64,000 nt of DNA from Asparagopsis taxiformis (GCA_030407315.1 JALQPE010000143.1:40163-104162), one strand, 5' to 3'; shown: positions 33,601-44,412, counted from the first letter of the stretch. The notes: generated by a model not told the origin, from the letters alone. Program-made: numbers and translations.

Positions 33601-36077
33601 TGTTTCGAGATGCTTCTCTCTTGTGGTCCGAGCTATTGCTGCCATCTGGGGAACTTGTCTTTTCTAGCGATAACCCAGATTCAAGCAAAAGTGTTGATCT
33701 GAAAGGCAATCTGAACGACTCTGGTCAGACTTTATTGAGAGAAATAGGAAGAATCGTACAAAACACTTTGGAAAAATCCATACCGAGTGCCTTAGATGCA
33801 TTTATACATCGAAACGGAGAAGCCCAAAATGACGACAATGATAATTCGGGGTGTATGAAAACACCTTCGCAAAGATTTGCAAAAGTTTCAGGGGTCCAGA
33901 GCTCATCTGAACTGGATATTCAAGAACCTATAGTCCCGAAACTCGATGGAGATCACCACCAAAGACTATCGACGCACATCGATAGCATGGGCTTCTCTAA
34001 CTACAAAAGATCTCATATATATCTGAGGAGAATGCTCCAGGATGGAAAGGCGAATTTCAAAAGCTTGGGCCAGATGCGTGCTATCTCGTGTGCGATGGAT
34101 GCTAAGACAGACGCTATTGCAGTTTTACCAACTGGTGGTGGGAAGTCGATCATTTATATGCTACCTGCATTTATGTCTGATGGAAATACTACGAACATAG
34201 TAATTGTTCCCTTAGTGGCTTTGGTGCAGGACCTGATACGTCGCTGTGCATCTTTTGGTATCAAAGCAGGTGAATGGAGCTCGAGACACGATCCTTCCGT
34301 GAAACTGTTGTTTGTTGCAGTCGAACATGTTGGAAGTTTCGATTACAGTACATTGATCGGAGAATGGTCAATCTCAGGTCGTTTGAAGACGATTTTCGTT
34401 GAGGAAGCACATGTTACTGGACTGTGGAGAACGTTCCGAGAACCACTGAGGAATTTGGAATTCACAATATGCCCAGCAAACAAACCAGTCCAACGAGTCC
34501 TCATGAGCGCCACGATACCTCCCGAAATTGAGTCGAAAATCTGTGAGATTCACGGTGTGGAGAAGTTCATTACCATCCGTTCTCCTACGATCCGGAAAAA
34601 CCTTTCTTACAACGTCTATCGACATAAGCAGAGTAGGTTCTGCTCAGCAAAACAGTCTTTATTGAAGCTCACAGTCGGAACTATTGAGAACGAGCTCAAG
34701 AAGATTTCGGATAACTTTCCGTCGCCAATATCGACTCGGAAAAGACAAATTATAGTGTACTGCCCGACAAGGGCTCTGGTTGAAAGCTTGAGTGAGTCAA
34801 TTTCAAGGGTTCGAGGACAAGATGCTTGGAGCAGTGCAGTAGATGTGCTGAAGTACCACGCTGGCATGTCCATTGATGAACGGGATGCTTCTTTCTCGAA
34901 GTGGACTGTAGAGCTCAAGAGCTCCTCGGAAGAAACTGGTACTCAGTTAATGATAGCTACCTGTGCATTCGGTATGGGTGTTGACTCGTCCGATGTGCGC
35001 TGCGTAGTTCATGTTGGAACTTGCGAAAGCCTTCTTCAGTACGTACAAGAATCTGGGAGGGCAGGGAGAGATGGAAATACAGCCAGATGCGTTCTGATTT
35101 ACTGTGAAAAGATGTCTCGAGAAATGAGAGAGGCGCTGCAAAGCAAGAAACCGGAACTGGAACAACAAGATTCAGAGAAGGTGGTGGACTCTATCAACTC
35201 ATCAACATTGAGTATTTTCGACGTTGAAGAGGAATTGGAGATGTTTCATTCCTGGGCTAAAAATCATGATAGCTGCAGAAAGCAAGCTCTATTTCTCCGC
35301 ATGGATGGTTTCACCAGTGAACCATGCTGGATGATGGGAAAAGATACGTCTTCTTGGTGTGACAACTGTGTGCAGTACAACAGTCTCATCGAGACTGAGG
35401 GGTGTATTGCTAGCTTGTACAATTCTTCAGATCCCCCTTTGTCTCTGCCTGAGAATGGAATTTCAGCGGAAACTAAGCACAACCACCGCGAAAACACAAT
35501 TCTTCGGGGAAATATTCATCGTGCTCGAGAGGATTTCCGACGGCGATGTTTACATTTGCAAGAGCATTGCGTTGCTTGCATTGTTTCAAGCGGATCCTGG
35601 CATCGAAAAGAAGAACAGTGTAAACGGATTGCGAAACCTGGTTGTTATCGGTGCCTTCTATGGGGACATGGAGCGTCTCAATGCCCGACTTTGTCGACTG
35701 AGTCACTAGAAGAAGAGATGAAGCAAAACAGAAAATGCAATGTTTACTGCTTTGCTTGTGGTCTCAACAGCGTTGGCGGAGAGGCACTTCATGAGGGGAA
35801 TGAGTTTGGTTCCCGCAAGAGATGCCCTCTCCTACCATCCATTCAGCTTTGCCTTGGTTATCTCGACAAAATATATTCTATGAAGGACGGGAGAGGGAGT
35901 GATGCATTGAGCGACTTTCTTAGCCTTCATCCTATCGAAGCTGTTCAGTACGACAGATCCAGGTCAGCAGAGCGGCACAATTTACAAAAACAATTTTTCA
36001 AGTGGCTTACGTCTCCAGACGGAAGTAACAGCTCTATTAATCTCATGAATGTGATTAACAATCTGGTTGAGGTGTGA
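30642..36077 (+). CDS. Zinc finger / tyrosine-recombinase-like / RecQ helicase fusion, telomere-linked-helicase type (copy 1)
   Basis: 1811 residues, no intron. N-terminal C2H2-like fingers lie at C33/C38/H54/H59 and starting at C139/C142. A tyrosine-recombinase-like domain follows: GGGPARATEI with Arg793 (as GxRxSEL in XerD), YRHY with Arg915, and GHTNETSDRVYG, where His961 and Tyr970 are nine residues apart as in Xer/Cre. The His of the usual HxxR box is replaced by Ala. Then comes a RecQ-type SF2 helicase: Walker A PTGGGKS (Lys1168), motif II EEAH (1254-1257, Asp replaced by Glu), SATIPP, CAFGMGVD and QESGRAGRDG. A RecQ-type zinc region (CRKQ...WCDNC) and a CCHC knuckle CYRCLLWGHGASQC end it. 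Fungal subtelomeric TLH proteins combine similar parts. Role in end maintenance or mobility is inferred. Confidence 0.85.
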   Translation: MDIESQHGAESVSKSRTMSLNEKLQSFYFDDNCGYIICAKHFIGIQSITALRTHCRNKHDFSLDGCTTKEIGAFLLGRCSQYETLEAAVLQGSVNGDLLPRAFGGSQENPLHKKYRDAPLQDEILGVVDGLEVMAGLKCPDCLFHHSESNQIFNHMQKEHKHTAEAARDAIRRLSLVPVQSFVKLGRHVRYFPVLVRDGTRSWERWVSIQNQLRSKGVQVETMSQNDKKHLEKLIEGVAEFMSPAGGLGLPSSTASITNYSEEDDKRSKNFIVKLLKFDEVLSEAGFPELSLVPIHLVLSAAEARRNTDAVVVASCSGAEDQVKRDLTVYMNHAKRAWHTSSHHVQRAIEVSSGPGHAKHFQPLTTMNSVQRYADEIARLILFILRCFCQGREEEQAQLDKHNFFSGFQWNGSSLQLAPDIVMASELYFLSLQERFPTKYQGQEDHSDVVPEPSAKKKRSSEYDSRCFRARSHSRHCEPLSALHYLLCKLLLVDIEHTNSVKPLIIRQFTALRSIRNNTVNNRRCFKNAEDLSHMYASLLYISSCICLLELCRDEIPFLSHDLCQITELYISGEHSLQENPREKMTIKKVKDVLSVEKNTAAGFLRHSLSCCMAVMKNTPSSIRFINCSIHDKCGVVQGKEISLDQLKRFLLVTLQDIESLLYKTAMLDMTDPPGFDNRILTIVDDFTQSSQGHWFLSHTVSSEWSAQMQVRLLEHIWRNDALREKWFIRGQSAACKSRDEFVQIDCTQSQTPDERDGVSLSRVTALQWLKSCANLQESLLCIAHILGGGPARATEIATYQLRNSHDSPRNIFCVQGELFIQSVYNKTDAMKNAQRPIVRVLNRQISKLFFRYFVLVRPLESFLVSILFGNDKGVAHNTHLFVAEGTPFSSSKIISIFQRALSGHQINISFAEYRHYQCAMSRRYLSCPRVRLIASVGAKEDFRNLDENYPDLPIHLQAGHTNETSDRVYGVMGTKSGELMYEQVALFRDASLLWSELLLPSGELVFSSDNPDSSKSVDLKGNLNDSGQTLLREIGRIVQNTLEKSIPSALDAFIHRNGEAQNDDNDNSGCMKTPSQRFAKVSGVQSSSELDIQEPIVPKLDGDHHQRLSTHIDSMGFSNYKRSHIYLRRMLQDGKANFKSLGQMRAISCAMDAKTDAIAVLPTGGGKSIIYMLPAFMSDGNTTNIVIVPLVALVQDLIRRCASFGIKAGEWSSRHDPSVKLLFVAVEHVGSFDYSTLIGEWSISGRLKTIFVEEAHVTGLWRTFREPLRNLEFTICPANKPVQRVLMSATIPPEIESKICEIHGVEKFITIRSPTIRKNLSYNVYRHKQSRFCSAKQSLLKLTVGTIENELKKISDNFPSPISTRKRQIIVYCPTRALVESLSESISRVRGQDAWSSAVDVLKYHAGMSIDERDASFSKWTVELKSSSEETGTQLMIATCAFGMGVDSSDVRCVVHVGTCESLLQYVQESGRAGRDGNTARCVLIYCEKMSREMREALQSKKPELEQQDSEKVVDSINSSTLSIFDVEEELEMFHSWAKNHDSCRKQALFLRMDGFTSEPCWMMGKDTSSWCDNCVQYNSLIETEGCIASLYNSSDPPLSLPENGISAETKHNHRENTILRGNIHRAREDFRRRCLHLQEHCVACIVSSGSWHRKEEQCKRIAKPGCYRCLLWGHGASQCPTLSTESLEEEMKQNRKCNVYCFACGLNSVGGEALHEGNEFGSRKRCPLLPSIQLCLGYLDKIYSMKDGRGSDALSDFLSLHPIEAVQYDRSRSAERHNLQKQFFKWLTSPDGSNSSINLMNVINNLVEV

Positions 36078-37337
36078 GGATGATCCTGGTGGATAACAGC
36101 TTGCGAACTAGACGATATATGGAGGATAGATGGAGTCGAATGGGTTCAAAACGAGGATTCAAGGAGCACTGGTGATTTTTTGGGATGATATGAAGAGATC
36201 TCACAGATGATACAGAATGATTACATAGAAGTTTTTTCAGGATAGTAAATCGAGGATATTGGTAAGATATACAGAGCACAGCAAGTGTATCCGACGTTCG
36301 CGAGCATATTGGTCACGATGCCCCCACCGAAATGGAGTGTGGCTTACCGCATCGTGTTCAGATCATTCCCGTTCATACGATATCAACAGAGACGGAAGAT
36401 ATGCTTCTTCCATACATACACTGTCCACGTCATGACGCTCTCGTGACCGAGAAAAGAGCCTCTGCATGATTCCGCGAAGTAAATTCCCATAATGCAGCCG
36501 TTTTGAAGGCGGCCAAAAGGGTTGCGGGTAGTAAGGACATGTTTAATCTGTTCGCGATTTATCGCTTGTCGCACACAGAACTAGTCGCCGTACCACCGTA
36601 GAGCACGGCAGCAGTAATGCAGAGTCAGGGAGATCTCTTGTACCACTACTGGTAACAAAATCGTTCAGCACATAGTCAAGGGTAGGCACCCTCTTCAGAT
36701 TTCACTGACGAGTTTCATTGCACCGCCGCTGGGGAAATCCTTCTTAGCTTGGCTAGACTTCTGAGAAGACATTGCCAAGCATCGGAAAAACTCTTCCCTC
36801 AACTCAAAATTTTCGATGAGCACTAACGCAGCTGAACAAAGTGCCCATAACAGAGTAGCCCAAGCTTCAAACCCGGATGCACTCGATTCAATTTTCTGTG
36901 AATCTGATGTCGTGGTATTCTTTCTGCGACCATACTTCCTCGTTGTTTTTCTTGACTTTGCGCTCAGTCGTGGAGCGAGGTGGCCTGAAATTGCACCATA
37001 AGCCCATATTAAGAATACCGCCCCAAGCTCGGATATCTTATTCCACCGCATACCACAGAAAATAAGTGACGTCACCACGCTTTTGTTGATCTTTGATTGC
37101 TTCCCCTTCCCGTTCATGCCAGTCAAGAGCTGAATCAAGCTGTTCGCGCCAGAATGTATTGATTGGCTTCACCTTGGCTGGAGATACGCAGCTGGCGATT
37201 CTTCAACATGCTGCACGGGATTGAGGGTTGTTTCCCCGAGGAATCAACAGTGGTTTCAAAGCTTCACCAGCAAAAATCTCCTCAACATAGGTCTTGAGTT
37301 CTGGATTTGCTGATTTTTCAGCGATCCCCCATATGAA
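36078..37337. other. Intergenic with one doubtful frame
   Basis: A minus-strand frame at 36695-37138 (147 codons) has two hydrophobic stretches (FLIWAYGAISG and WATLLWALCSAALVLI) separated by a basic linker. It might be a small membrane protein or an exon of one, but nothing is recognised. The rest is empty. Confidence 0.3.
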
Positions 37338-38008
37338 ATGCCTGTCCGCGCAGAGCCTTGCGGCGCCGTAGAATTAGCGTTAGATAGACAGGGTCGCATT
37401 GCACTCCTACAACAGTGGCGCCCTGCCCCAAATAACTACCCAACTCTCTGTGCCTTCCCTGTTACTGACTTGAGCACTCACGGCTTCGTATCGCTAGAAA
37501 TGCTGCCTGGATTTCCGGATACGGCGAATATGGTGCCGTTGCAGCTCGCAGGGAAACGTATGAATAACTCGGAGTTGCTGTGCTGGCTGTTGAGCTGCTT
37601 GGATGGCTCAATTTTAACACATCGATAATGTTGAATGATATTCCTTTATACACAGTGCTTGTGGACGACGAGCATACGGGAAATTTACAGTAAGGTGCAC
37701 ACGAGGCAATTGAATCGCTTTCATGGTACGCCCTAGAGCAGCTGAGTGAAAAGATAAGCGCTGGGGCGATTCGATGTGCTATTACCGTCGCAGCTGCTGG
37801 ATTCGCGTTTGCACCTCGTGCCACTCTGGACAAACTGCTCAAGCGCATTCCGATAGGAAATCCTGCGCGAGATGCCGTATGTGAAGTGTTGGGAGATGGC
37901 GAGCTGTTTGTGGAAAGGGGTATGGCAGTTTTGTGGAAGCTCGGCGTGGGGCTGGAGAGTATCGTAGTGCGTTCTGTTCGGTACTGTGTCAAGGATTCGC
38001 GGCTTTAG
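37338..38008 (+). pseudogene. NUDIX hydrolase remnant
   Basis: The first frame reads AVELALDRQGRIALLQQWRP, the usual strand before a Nudix box in ADP-ribose-pyrophosphatase-like enzymes. After a frame change at about 37,515, GYGEYGAVAARRETYE, TAA, LGV is readable. This is the Nudix box (GX5EX7REUXEEXGU) with its last Glu codon (GAA) turned into a stop, then AVELLGWL. A further frame change gives LSEKISAGAIRCAITVAAA, the C-terminal helix region. With two frame breaks and a stop in the metal-binding box, the gene is dead. The family's job is to clean up nucleoside-diphosphate derivatives. Confidence 0.7.
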
Positions 38009-38460
38009 TGCGTTCTGGAAAAGATGAGACAAAACGGCGAGGTAAACAGATTAGAGCTTTGTGATGCCTATGATGGAATGGTTTCGGTAGTGATACTCAA
38101 CAAGATTATCCTCGGTGGATTTGATATTCCAGCCATTGCTGTTTCGAAAAGGTCTTGTAGTAGTTTGTACGGGTTAGATATCAATGTCGATAGTGGATTG
38201 CGCAAGGTTGCAGATCAGTTGTTGCTGTAAGCTAGGATTGGTCATTGTGGCACTGAGGTTAATAAGGGTTCAGTGAACATTGTCACGAGTGAAGTGGAGA
38301 TTAGAATCTCACAGGAGGAAAGTGGAATTGCATATGATGTACAGATAATATGGTAAACAATGCCACCAACAGCTTCTTATCAAAACTGGTGAAACAAGAT
38401 CTGCGTATTGGCGGTGAGTATACATCCCAAGTTGGTACAAAGCGCACCATCAACACGGTT

Positions 38461-39868
38461 TTAGCGGTCATCTAACAAGAGATTGACAATCTTTTTCGTA
38501 TCTTCGTCAATTGAATCTCTCAGAGCTCCTTTCAAAGATGCCGTGATCAGCTTGCCCGACTCATCCTCTCCGCTTTCCAGATCCGCATTTCCACTGTTCC
38601 GCGTAGGCATCCGACTTTCGACGTTACTCCAATACCTTCTCCACCACTCTTTGCAGTGCAAACCATCCCTGACAACGCAGGAAATCTCCTCCAATGGTGT
38701 AGTCTTATCAAAGCACCCTAACACACTTCTCGTAATACCAAATAGTAGCGTCATGAACTTGAGAGTAGAACCCTTGGTCCTATCCCCAAATGAAGGGCTC
38801 TTGTCTCCTTCATCGGGCTCAACTCTAATAGAGGTAACTTCTATAATGGCGGCCTTCAAGAAAATATCGATTACTCTTTCATAGTTGCCTTTCCAGTCCG
38901 CCTTGATATCCTTCAGCCACACCTTTGCCTGAAGACCCGAAGATCTGTATGGCTTCTCATCGAAGACTCCATGAATGCTTCGACAGATCCGCGAATCACG
39001 ACGCAACAATGCAGGTAAAAATACGGCTTTATGGCTCGATCAACAAGTTTGGAGCTAATAGTTCCGCCCAGTTGCAATGAATCGATATAGTCTAATATGC
39101 GCGCGCGCAAATGCACTCCAGGTTTCACCGAAGCGTATTTGGGGAATGGATCATATACATCTAACGGAATCGCTCGAACACTCCACAAACACATCAACGG
39201 ATCGATCTTTGCCAGAACGGATCTTAAATGTAAGCGCCATAAACTGATAGAGTTTGGCTGAGCACTTTGACTGACGACCCACAATACGCCCAACTCTAGG
39301 GAATTTTCATTCTTGATGCCAGAAATGGCGATAGCACGACGCCGTATCTCCTGTTCCCTTCCCCTCAACATGTGATTCTCTCTGAACATCTGGATAGGGA
39401 GGCTCGGCACGGCGTGGTCGCGAAATACGTAGTGCATTACCAGCGAAGTCTCAATACCTCTTTGGCCAAACTTGAAGTGTTCGCGCACCATAGGGACAAG
39501 CTCGTTGCGAGTATATCTGGTGCGCATCATTTACATAACGGCACAGCAATTGGAAAGCATTCCAACTACCTTTCGTGCCTCGGGCGCCCATGGATCGATC
39601 ATGAGTGCGAGCAGCCACCATGAAGCAGATGAAGTCGTTCCATTTGAGAGCGAATGCAAGGACGGATACCATCAAGAAGAACTGAATGAAGAAGATAACG
39701 ATCGCGCGACACCAGCAGCAGTAGACATCATATTCCGACTGGTCAGTAACGCCCTGATGACGTTCAGGATTTGAGACAACGTCATACAGAGCATCAAGGA
39801 ATGATGTTAGGAAAGCTGTTGTTTCAAAGGCACCGAAACCTATGAAGCGTGGATCGTCATCGAATTCC
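38461..39868 (-). CDS. Probable multi-exon or broken membrane protein, unknown family
   Basis: On the minus strand three protein-like pieces follow one another. 39868 to about 39530 begins after an AG that could be an acceptor; it reads FDDDPRFIGFGAFETTAFL and then a membrane helix IVIFFIQFFLMVSVLAFAL. 39530 to about 38950 contains EHFKFGQRGIETSLVMHYVF and LWRLHLRSVLAKIDPLM. 39009-38461 contains VWLKDIKADWKGNYERVIDI and a charged C terminus. The frame changes between pieces twice. I could not find clean splice sites that join all three in frame, so either introns are unrecognised or the gene has frameshifts. No family is recognised. The true 5' end lies upstream of 39868. Confidence 0.4.
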
Positions 39869-40468
39869 TATTCCGGAGAATGAATTTTTTGTTGCTATGT
39901 CTGGGCCGAAGTAAAAAATTCTCCAGATTTTAATTTTTTGCAAATCTCATTTTATTCCTCGCCGGTAACGAGTCCGGTCTGGGCAGTATGAATTCTGGAC
40001 GGGCCAAACCTGTAACGAGTCTTATTGGCTCCTCGTTTTGTCCCGCTACAGACATACTGAACACGGTGACGTGTGCACAGTTCTTGACGCAGTGTTCGTA
40101 AGTCCGACGAGTCAGGGAACAAGTCCGACATCGGACTTACGGACACGGCGCAATTCTATTGGTGCGACGATTCCACTACTACTACTCACATGTGACCTAC
40201 GTGAGTGCAACTCAGACGTGTAGAATGTTGGGTGTAATGCACTGCACATCCACACAACCAACGTGTATCACACAGCCAGCGTGTACGATTTGTACGTCAC
40301 ATCACATACTTCACACGTATGGCTCATCCTGGCAGAAGCTGTACACGTAGGCAGCGTGTGATAGGCGTTCAATGCACAAACATTGTGGAAGAAATTGTGG
40401 GTCGCCCTTGCAAAAGACATACTTCTGTGGAAGACGGGATGCGCGTTCAATTCAAAACCATTCCGTGA
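39869..40468. other. Intergenic with frequent ACGTGT words and a GTAAGTCCGAC inverted repeat
   Basis: No gene. GTAAGTCCGAC near 40,098 and GTCGGACTTAC near 40,132 form an inverted repeat that also occurs, with a different spacer, near 55,923-55,965. Between about 40,210 and 40,360, CGTGTA, CACACGTA and GTACACG words recur every 20-40 bp; a similar field lies at 56,005-56,300. Confidence 0.5.
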
Positions 40469-41262
40469 GCGTATACCACGTGTACAATGCTATCGTTTGG
40501 CAGCCTGTACCAGTCCACATTAGAACAACACATCCACAGAGTGTTCTACAAACTAATAGATGTAAGCAAGGCAGACGTTGAGGCACAGGGGGGTGTTAAC
40601 AGCTAGCCTGTAGGACCTGGAAGCATCCCAAGCCAAAGGAATGCATGTAGATAGTGTAGAGTACCTATTTCAGTGGCAGAAAGGGTCATTCTGTTTGCAT
40701 ATTACACATTTTGAAGACTTTAATACGGGCATCACATTGACGCGCTTTGGAGGACTCAGCTACAACAATATTACCTATGCTTGAGATTATGATCAGAAAC
40801 TGCATACTGAGCTGTGGAGTAAACTATATTCGTCGCTTTATTTGTCTTCGACAACATCCCAGAAAATCGGTTCATACAAAAATCCCCGCCCTACGACCTA
40901 CTGTCCATCCCCATCAGGACAGCGGCTACCAGCATCTCTTCCGGGAGAGGACATTTCGGACAGGACAGACTGGGACAATCAAATCTGGTAACCATGGAAG
41001 GGGCGCTAAGGTTAACCTTTGCCAGCAGGAGCTGACGCCAGGGTTTACTATCCCGAAGCTCCCCAAATCAATTTTTATAGTGGTAGAAACCAACCCACTG
41101 CTCCCGGAAGCGCTTCATGCAGGACGGCGGCGCGGAGGCAGTGTGGGATGATCAGTCCCCACCACCTCCTCAATTATATAAAAAGAGGATTTCGGATTTT
41201 TGGCAAGACTCGAACTCAAGTTCTCCAAATCGTATGTTTTATATTATCCAACTGAGCCAGAT
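40469..41262 (-). repeat. Repeat D, copy 1, SINE-like with tRNA-related head
   Basis: The body 40469-41170 matches 55071-55772 almost base for base. On the minus strand it is preceded by a tRNA-like stretch (about 41262-41195) with an A-box, TGGCTCAGTTGG, and a B-box, GAGTTCGAGTC, at normal spacing, but without a foldable acceptor stem. A pol III promoter followed by an unrelated body is the layout of a SINE. The long body (about 700 bp) and the lack of a visible tail are unusual, so this is a tentative class. Confidence 0.65.
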
Positions 41263-42911
41263 GTGCAAGCTCGCTATTGATGGCACCTCTTTACCCGTAC
41301 TTGATACTCCGCTCCGAAACTTTAACTAGGTATGTTACATACACAGATGAGTGACAGGGCTCGGTCTGGTCTCCATTACACTGTAAGCTATCAGATATCA
41401 ACGTGTACGCGTGTATCTACTGTACACGTGTATATATTGAGTATAGCATGTCTACCATCCTTTCCTTTTCCCTGCTCTATCCCCCATCTGATGGAAATCA
41501 CACCCAGTTCTGATGACTACCGGAATTGTATTGTCTACAGCAGTACATCAGCGCTACATCACATGTGCGTATCTATGTTCGGCATGAAAGGATTGTAGTA
41601 CGAGTGAAAATGGACCAATCGGAACAATACAAATCTATATTTAATCAATTTGCTGATTTCACGGAGAATCGGCAATGTCACGGCCGGGGAGGAATGCATC
41701 CGGAAATTAGCGCAAGCATGGTGGACCACTTGGTACATATGAGCAAAATGACGGCGCAGCACTCAGCCGAAAAACCAGAAGGTCCACACTAACAGACCAG
41801 ACGGTCCACCAGACTATGGTAAGTGCAGCTCGGATATTGAGACCCAAAAATTCTGGAGGTAGCCCAGCTCAAGCATATGCCTCGACTCCAGCTCGAAGTA
41901 AATACTAGCCCGCCATAAACTTTGGACGGGCCTATGTTATGATCGATGTGTTCTGCTTTCAAGACAATTCGAAAATAGACGTGCGGATATCATACTTCAA
42001 ATCGCTGTGTTTCGCTATCCGCCCATGTGTGGAAAGAAGTTTTGTTCTTCGTATGCATGCTATAAAATAATTGTACTCTCTTCTATGTTCACCTGTAGAC
42101 CACAATGCCAGTACAACAGTCGAAAATCCATTTCCCAATGAGGGAGTAAACTATGCAAGCCTGCGCTGGATACCCATACTATGCAATGCGAAATCTGAAT
42201 TGTGTATCGACCACAGGTACACCATTGACAGAAACTGGATACTCGTGACACTCCTTCGGTATGGTAGTTATGTATATTCAGTACAGGATAACTCCCAACG
42301 GACCCTTACAGTTTTTCTGATGCAGATTGAAGACGACCTCAGGTTACCCTCGGAAGCACATCATGTGCACAGATGCATGCATCGTCCGTAGATTAGTAAA
42401 ACATCATATGTGCATATTAATTGCTAGCTGCCTTTCTGGAAATCACTAAATATACATTAGAGCTATAGAAATGATACACACTTCGGAGCGGGAGAATCGG
42501 TAGACTGACTGCATCGAGCCATGAACACTGACAGGACTGGGATTGCCACGTTTACGACGCGTAACCTCAGTTTGAAGCCGGTCAAGAGCATGAGATGGGA
42601 GAGTTTTGGATCTATTTTATATTATAGAGCACTAAGTTTTTGCTAAAGCATGCATACCCACCCAGATACAGTGCAGCTAATATCTTTAAAGCACCCCCAA
42701 ATTCTTCCAATAAACTGACACTCCAGGCAGCTTCACTTTTCTTCCACCCACCATACTACTCTAACCAGTGCACACCACACGACCGTTCAACAAATAATGC
42801 CATCAATTGGCCAACTGAATTCTCCTGAACGAGTAGAAATGTTTCAGTACCATGGATAAAAATTATACGGCACCTACAGCGATTTCAGTCCGAACTCACC
42901 AATATTTCGTT
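41263..42911. other. Intergenic, nothing recognised
   Basis: Several frames of 60-110 codons on both strands have no recognisable motif. The region before the Tc1/mariner remnant may contain that element's outer end, but I could not pair terminal inverted repeats. Confidence 0.4.
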
Positions 42912-43907
42912 TCAATACTTCATCACGATGCCACCAAGTTTGACAACCTCTCCGATGCGTCTCGGCATCGATTCCAGCAATGAGTCTAGGTACTTTTGAC
43001 CACTATCGAGCCAAGTATCCATTACGCACTCTTCGAGTTCTTCGCAGCTCTTGAATTGCCTGCAACCGCTGTATACCAGCCTAGCCATGATACCCTAGAG
43101 GTTCTCCATTGGGTTTACGTCCGGACTTCTCGCTGGCTGTTCCATCACCTCTATTTATTTCCGTTTAACCACGCCATTGTCTCCCGAGATCTGTGAGCTG
43201 CAGCTCCGTCATGCTGAAGTATGAAGTCCCCTGGGTGATTTTATTCGCGAAATGGAACTAAGTAGTCCCAAAGAGTTGGGTAAAGTTCTCGTAGTCCTGG
43301 TTGCCATCCAAAATTGCTAGTTCTGTCTTTCCCTTCGAGGATAATCCACCCCAAACCATCAAAGAGCCTCCACCGTTCTGCCTCTTCGAGAATATTCTCC
43401 GCTCCCTCCGCAAGTCATGTCAATAGTTTCTAAACCCGTCTGGTCCATCCATATTGAACTTCTTTTCATCAGTAAACACTACCTGTTTCCATTTTTCCAC
43501 ATTCCAACTAATCTTCTCCATGCCCCATTCCAACCTCTTTTCTTCATGTTTTCCGTCATCGATGGTGCAGTCACTATCGGAACCCACTACAATGCTGCAT
43601 TATTCTGTAGAATTTCTTTTACCCTTGACAAACACAGAGGTAAACAAAGGGATAATCGCAATTCATTAGCACTCATATTGCCTTTATGAGCTTCTCGCAG
43701 CAGTGCTCTTTTTGTAGTGAATGACATCCTCGGCTTCCAACCCGATCTTTACGCTGTACTATATCTGGCAGTATCACGCAGAAGGTTCTGAAAGACAGCA
43801 CCGCTCCGTTGCAGCCGTTTTGCGATTGACACTTGCGACAAACTTTCTTCGTGGAGTGCGAGAATCCTCCCTCGTTCCACGTCTGAAAGTGACGTTCCTC
43901 TCGGCAT
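42912..43907 (-). pseudogene. Tc1/mariner-type transposase remnant
   Basis: On the minus strand the start at 43907 reads MPRGTSLSDVERGRILALHE with a helix-turn-helix LSQVSIAKRLQRSGAVFQNL. After frame breaks comes FTDEKKFNMDGPDG (a catalytic-core Asp), RQNGGGSLMVWGG, SKGKTELAILDGNQDYENF, then RSPDVNPMENL followed by TAG where Trp is expected, and GIMARLVYSGCRQFKSCEEL to the natural end MKY-TGA at 42914-42912. The order matches Tc1/mariner transposases closely. Several frameshifts and stops make it inactive. Confidence 0.88.
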
Positions 43908-44412
43908 TTCAGGTGATGATTCCTAAATTTAGGTTCATTAGAAAAAATCAAATTTTCGTACGAAAATTCCAGGTGTGAAAAATCATGGATATTCTTGAAA
44001 TGGTCTTTCTTGGGGAAGAAAACCGGGCCAAATTGAAGTGTAGTGTTTTTAGTATGAAATTTGCTTGAGACCGTAGTTTGGCACCGTAAATGAAATGTTT
44101 TGCTTGTCATACTTTCTCGTAGGAGTGGTTTAAATTCTGGGTATCTCTTTATACGAGGCTGAAATGAGCTCTCGAGCACGTCCCAGATTGACTGTCTCTC
44201 ATATGCTCCAAATAAAGAGAAGTGATCGCTCTGCTATGGGAGAAAGTTGAACTGAAGTGATTTTGTTTCATCAGGATGTATTTGGTACGTTTGGCTAGTT
44301 AATTACGGGAAGATAGTTTGGTACTGTACATCTGTGAGAAGGGACTCTAAATTGGTGATTTCGGTTCAGATCGCCTCACATTCTCCTGTAGTTTGAGCAA
44401 GTATAACATGTT
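43908..44412. other. Intergenic, upstream of helicase-fusion gene 2
   Basis: No gene is supported. The minus-strand frame running through 43,673-44,179 is an out-of-frame reading of the transposase 5' end. The promoter of the gene at 44,413 should be here. Confidence 0.4.

Noticed and set aside
41195..41262. tRNA gene on the minus strand
   Set aside because: A-box and B-box are good but the acceptor and D stems do not pair, so it is treated as a tRNA-derived repeat head.
43673..44179. 168-codon minus-strand frame
   Set aside because: Out-of-frame reading across the 5' end of the Tc1/mariner transposase, whose true frame starts at 43,907.
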